Assembly: GCA_021807465.1 (NCBI GenBank)
Contig: JAKBCX010000037.1
Coordinates: 1 to 8,874 of the forward strand
Origin: Pseudomonadota bacterium
GTDB lineage: Bacteria; Pseudomonadota; Alphaproteobacteria; Acetobacterales; Acetobacteraceae
Reading direction: 5' to 3'
DNA length: 8,874 bases
Numbering within the stretch: the first letter of the stretch is position 1; every line of letters begins with the position of its first letter. This document shows positions 6,913 through 8,874 of the stretch, one piece after another. The position numbers were made by a program, and so were the translations under genes. Under the pieces are notes generated by a model. It made no database searches and was not told the DNA's origin. It worked only from the letters and a program-made list of their open reading frames with translations.

Positions 6913-7334
6913 ATCTCGTCACCATCGCACAGGCTTCCGCCGCCACGGGTGTGTCGGCGAAGATGATCCGGCATTATGAGAGCATCGGCCTGATAAGGGC
7001 ACCGGTGCGTACCGAGAACCGCTACCGCCATTATAACGAGGCGGATTTGCACGATCTTGGCTTTATCCGCCGCGCCCGCGACCTTGGATTCTCGTTTGAG
7101 GACATAAGGCAGTTGCTGGATTTGTGGCGCGACAAGGGGCGCAGCTCGGCCGAGGTGAAGGCGATTGCGCTGCGCCACATTAAGGAATTGGACGATAAAG
7201 CGGCCCAGCTTGCCGCCATGAGCCGCACGCTGAAGCGGCTGGCGGAGAGCTGCCATGGCGATGCGCGGCCCGATTGCCCGATTCTGGAGGCGCTGGACAA
7301 GCCCGCCCCGGCGGGCGGGTGCTGTAATCCTTGA
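6909..7334 (+). CDS. cueR: CueR/HmrR-type Cu(I)-responsive MerR-family regulator
   Basis: This 141-residue dimeric regulator bends and untwists overlong promoters when it binds Cu(I). The N-terminal winged helix-turn-helix (about 4-70) has VSAKMIRHYESIGLI and the wing ENRYRHY. A long dimerisation helix spans about 80-110. The metal loop is SCHGDARPDC, with C115 and C123 seven residues apart, as C112/C120 in E. coli CueR. S80 falls where CueR has Ser77, the mark of sensors for monovalent ions; divalent sensors have Cys there. The tail ends GGCCNP, resembling CueR's CCHH tail. The start overlaps the copA stop (ATGA) and is served by GGAGGG (6899-6904) inside the copA end. An upstream in-frame ATG at 6864 lies within copA and would add residues alien to the family. 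The likely targets are the two promoters at 4778-4844. Confidence 0.94.
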   Translation: MNLVTIAQASAATGVSAKMIRHYESIGLIRAPVRTENRYRHYNEADLHDLGFIRRARDLGFSFEDIRQLLDLWRDKGRSSAEVKAIALRHIKELDDKAAQLAAMSRTLKRLAESCHGDARPDCPILEALDKPAPAGGCCNP

Positions 7335-7432
7335 CTTTCCGGGCTGGTTTGCCGATACGGGGCGCGTTGAAGCTGGCGCGCGCAGCGCTGGGCGTGCTCA
7401 GGCGCGCCGCACCATATGAACGGGTTCCATTT

Positions 7433-8874
<1,442 letters not shown>

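Noticed and set aside
7301..7316. GC-rich palindrome GCCCGCC-CC-GGCGGGC as a cueR terminator
   Set aside because: It lies within the cueR coding region before the final Cys-Cys, its loop is only two bases, and no T-run follows.

Overview
This looks like an ordinary chromosomal stretch from a GC-rich alphaproteobacterium. The ATP synthase beta and epsilon subunits, the RhlE-type helicase and the HmrR/CueR-like operator sequence all fit that class. Rhodospirillales (for example an Acetobacteraceae relative) is a reasonable guess, but the window alone does not prove it. No rRNA, tRNA, CRISPR array, transposase or phage gene is visible. Coding density is high and both window edges cut through genes.

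Layout. (1) 1-949: the 3' end of the F1Fo ATP synthase operon, with the last 176 codons of atpD and complete atpC, closed by a perfect-stem terminator. (2) 998-1315, minus strand: a PhnA/YjdM-type zinc-ribbon protein, convergent with atpC and sharing the terminator. (3) 1412-4448: a tightly packed three-gene unit encoding a TPR sulfotransferase with an N-terminal SEC-C-like cysteine motif, a five-helix DUF3429 membrane protein, and a membrane-anchored YiiX-type permuted papain-fold hydrolase. Its combined job is unknown. (4) 4449-4560: a degenerate copy of a dispersed-type palindrome between convergent genes. (5) 4561-7334: a copper-homeostasis cassette with copZ (chaperone, minus strand) divergent from copA (Cu(I) exporter), and cueR overlapping the end of copA. 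(6) 7433-8874: the start and core of a RhlE-type DEAD-box RNA helicase that runs off the window and appears to use a TTG start.

How it works together. In the copper cassette, CueR (Cu(I)-sensing MerR family) is expected to switch on both copZ and copA from back-to-back MerR-type promoters. Their -35 hexamers lie in a perfect 14+6+14 bp dyad at 4795-4828. CopZ would deliver Cu(I) to CopA for export. Because cueR is co-transcribed with copA, its level would rise with its target. The most interesting points are this shared dyad with the probably leaderless copA message, the SEC-C-like fusion on the sulfotransferase, and the uncharacterised sulfotransferase/DUF3429/YiiX operon. I did not find a clearly new defence or mobile system.
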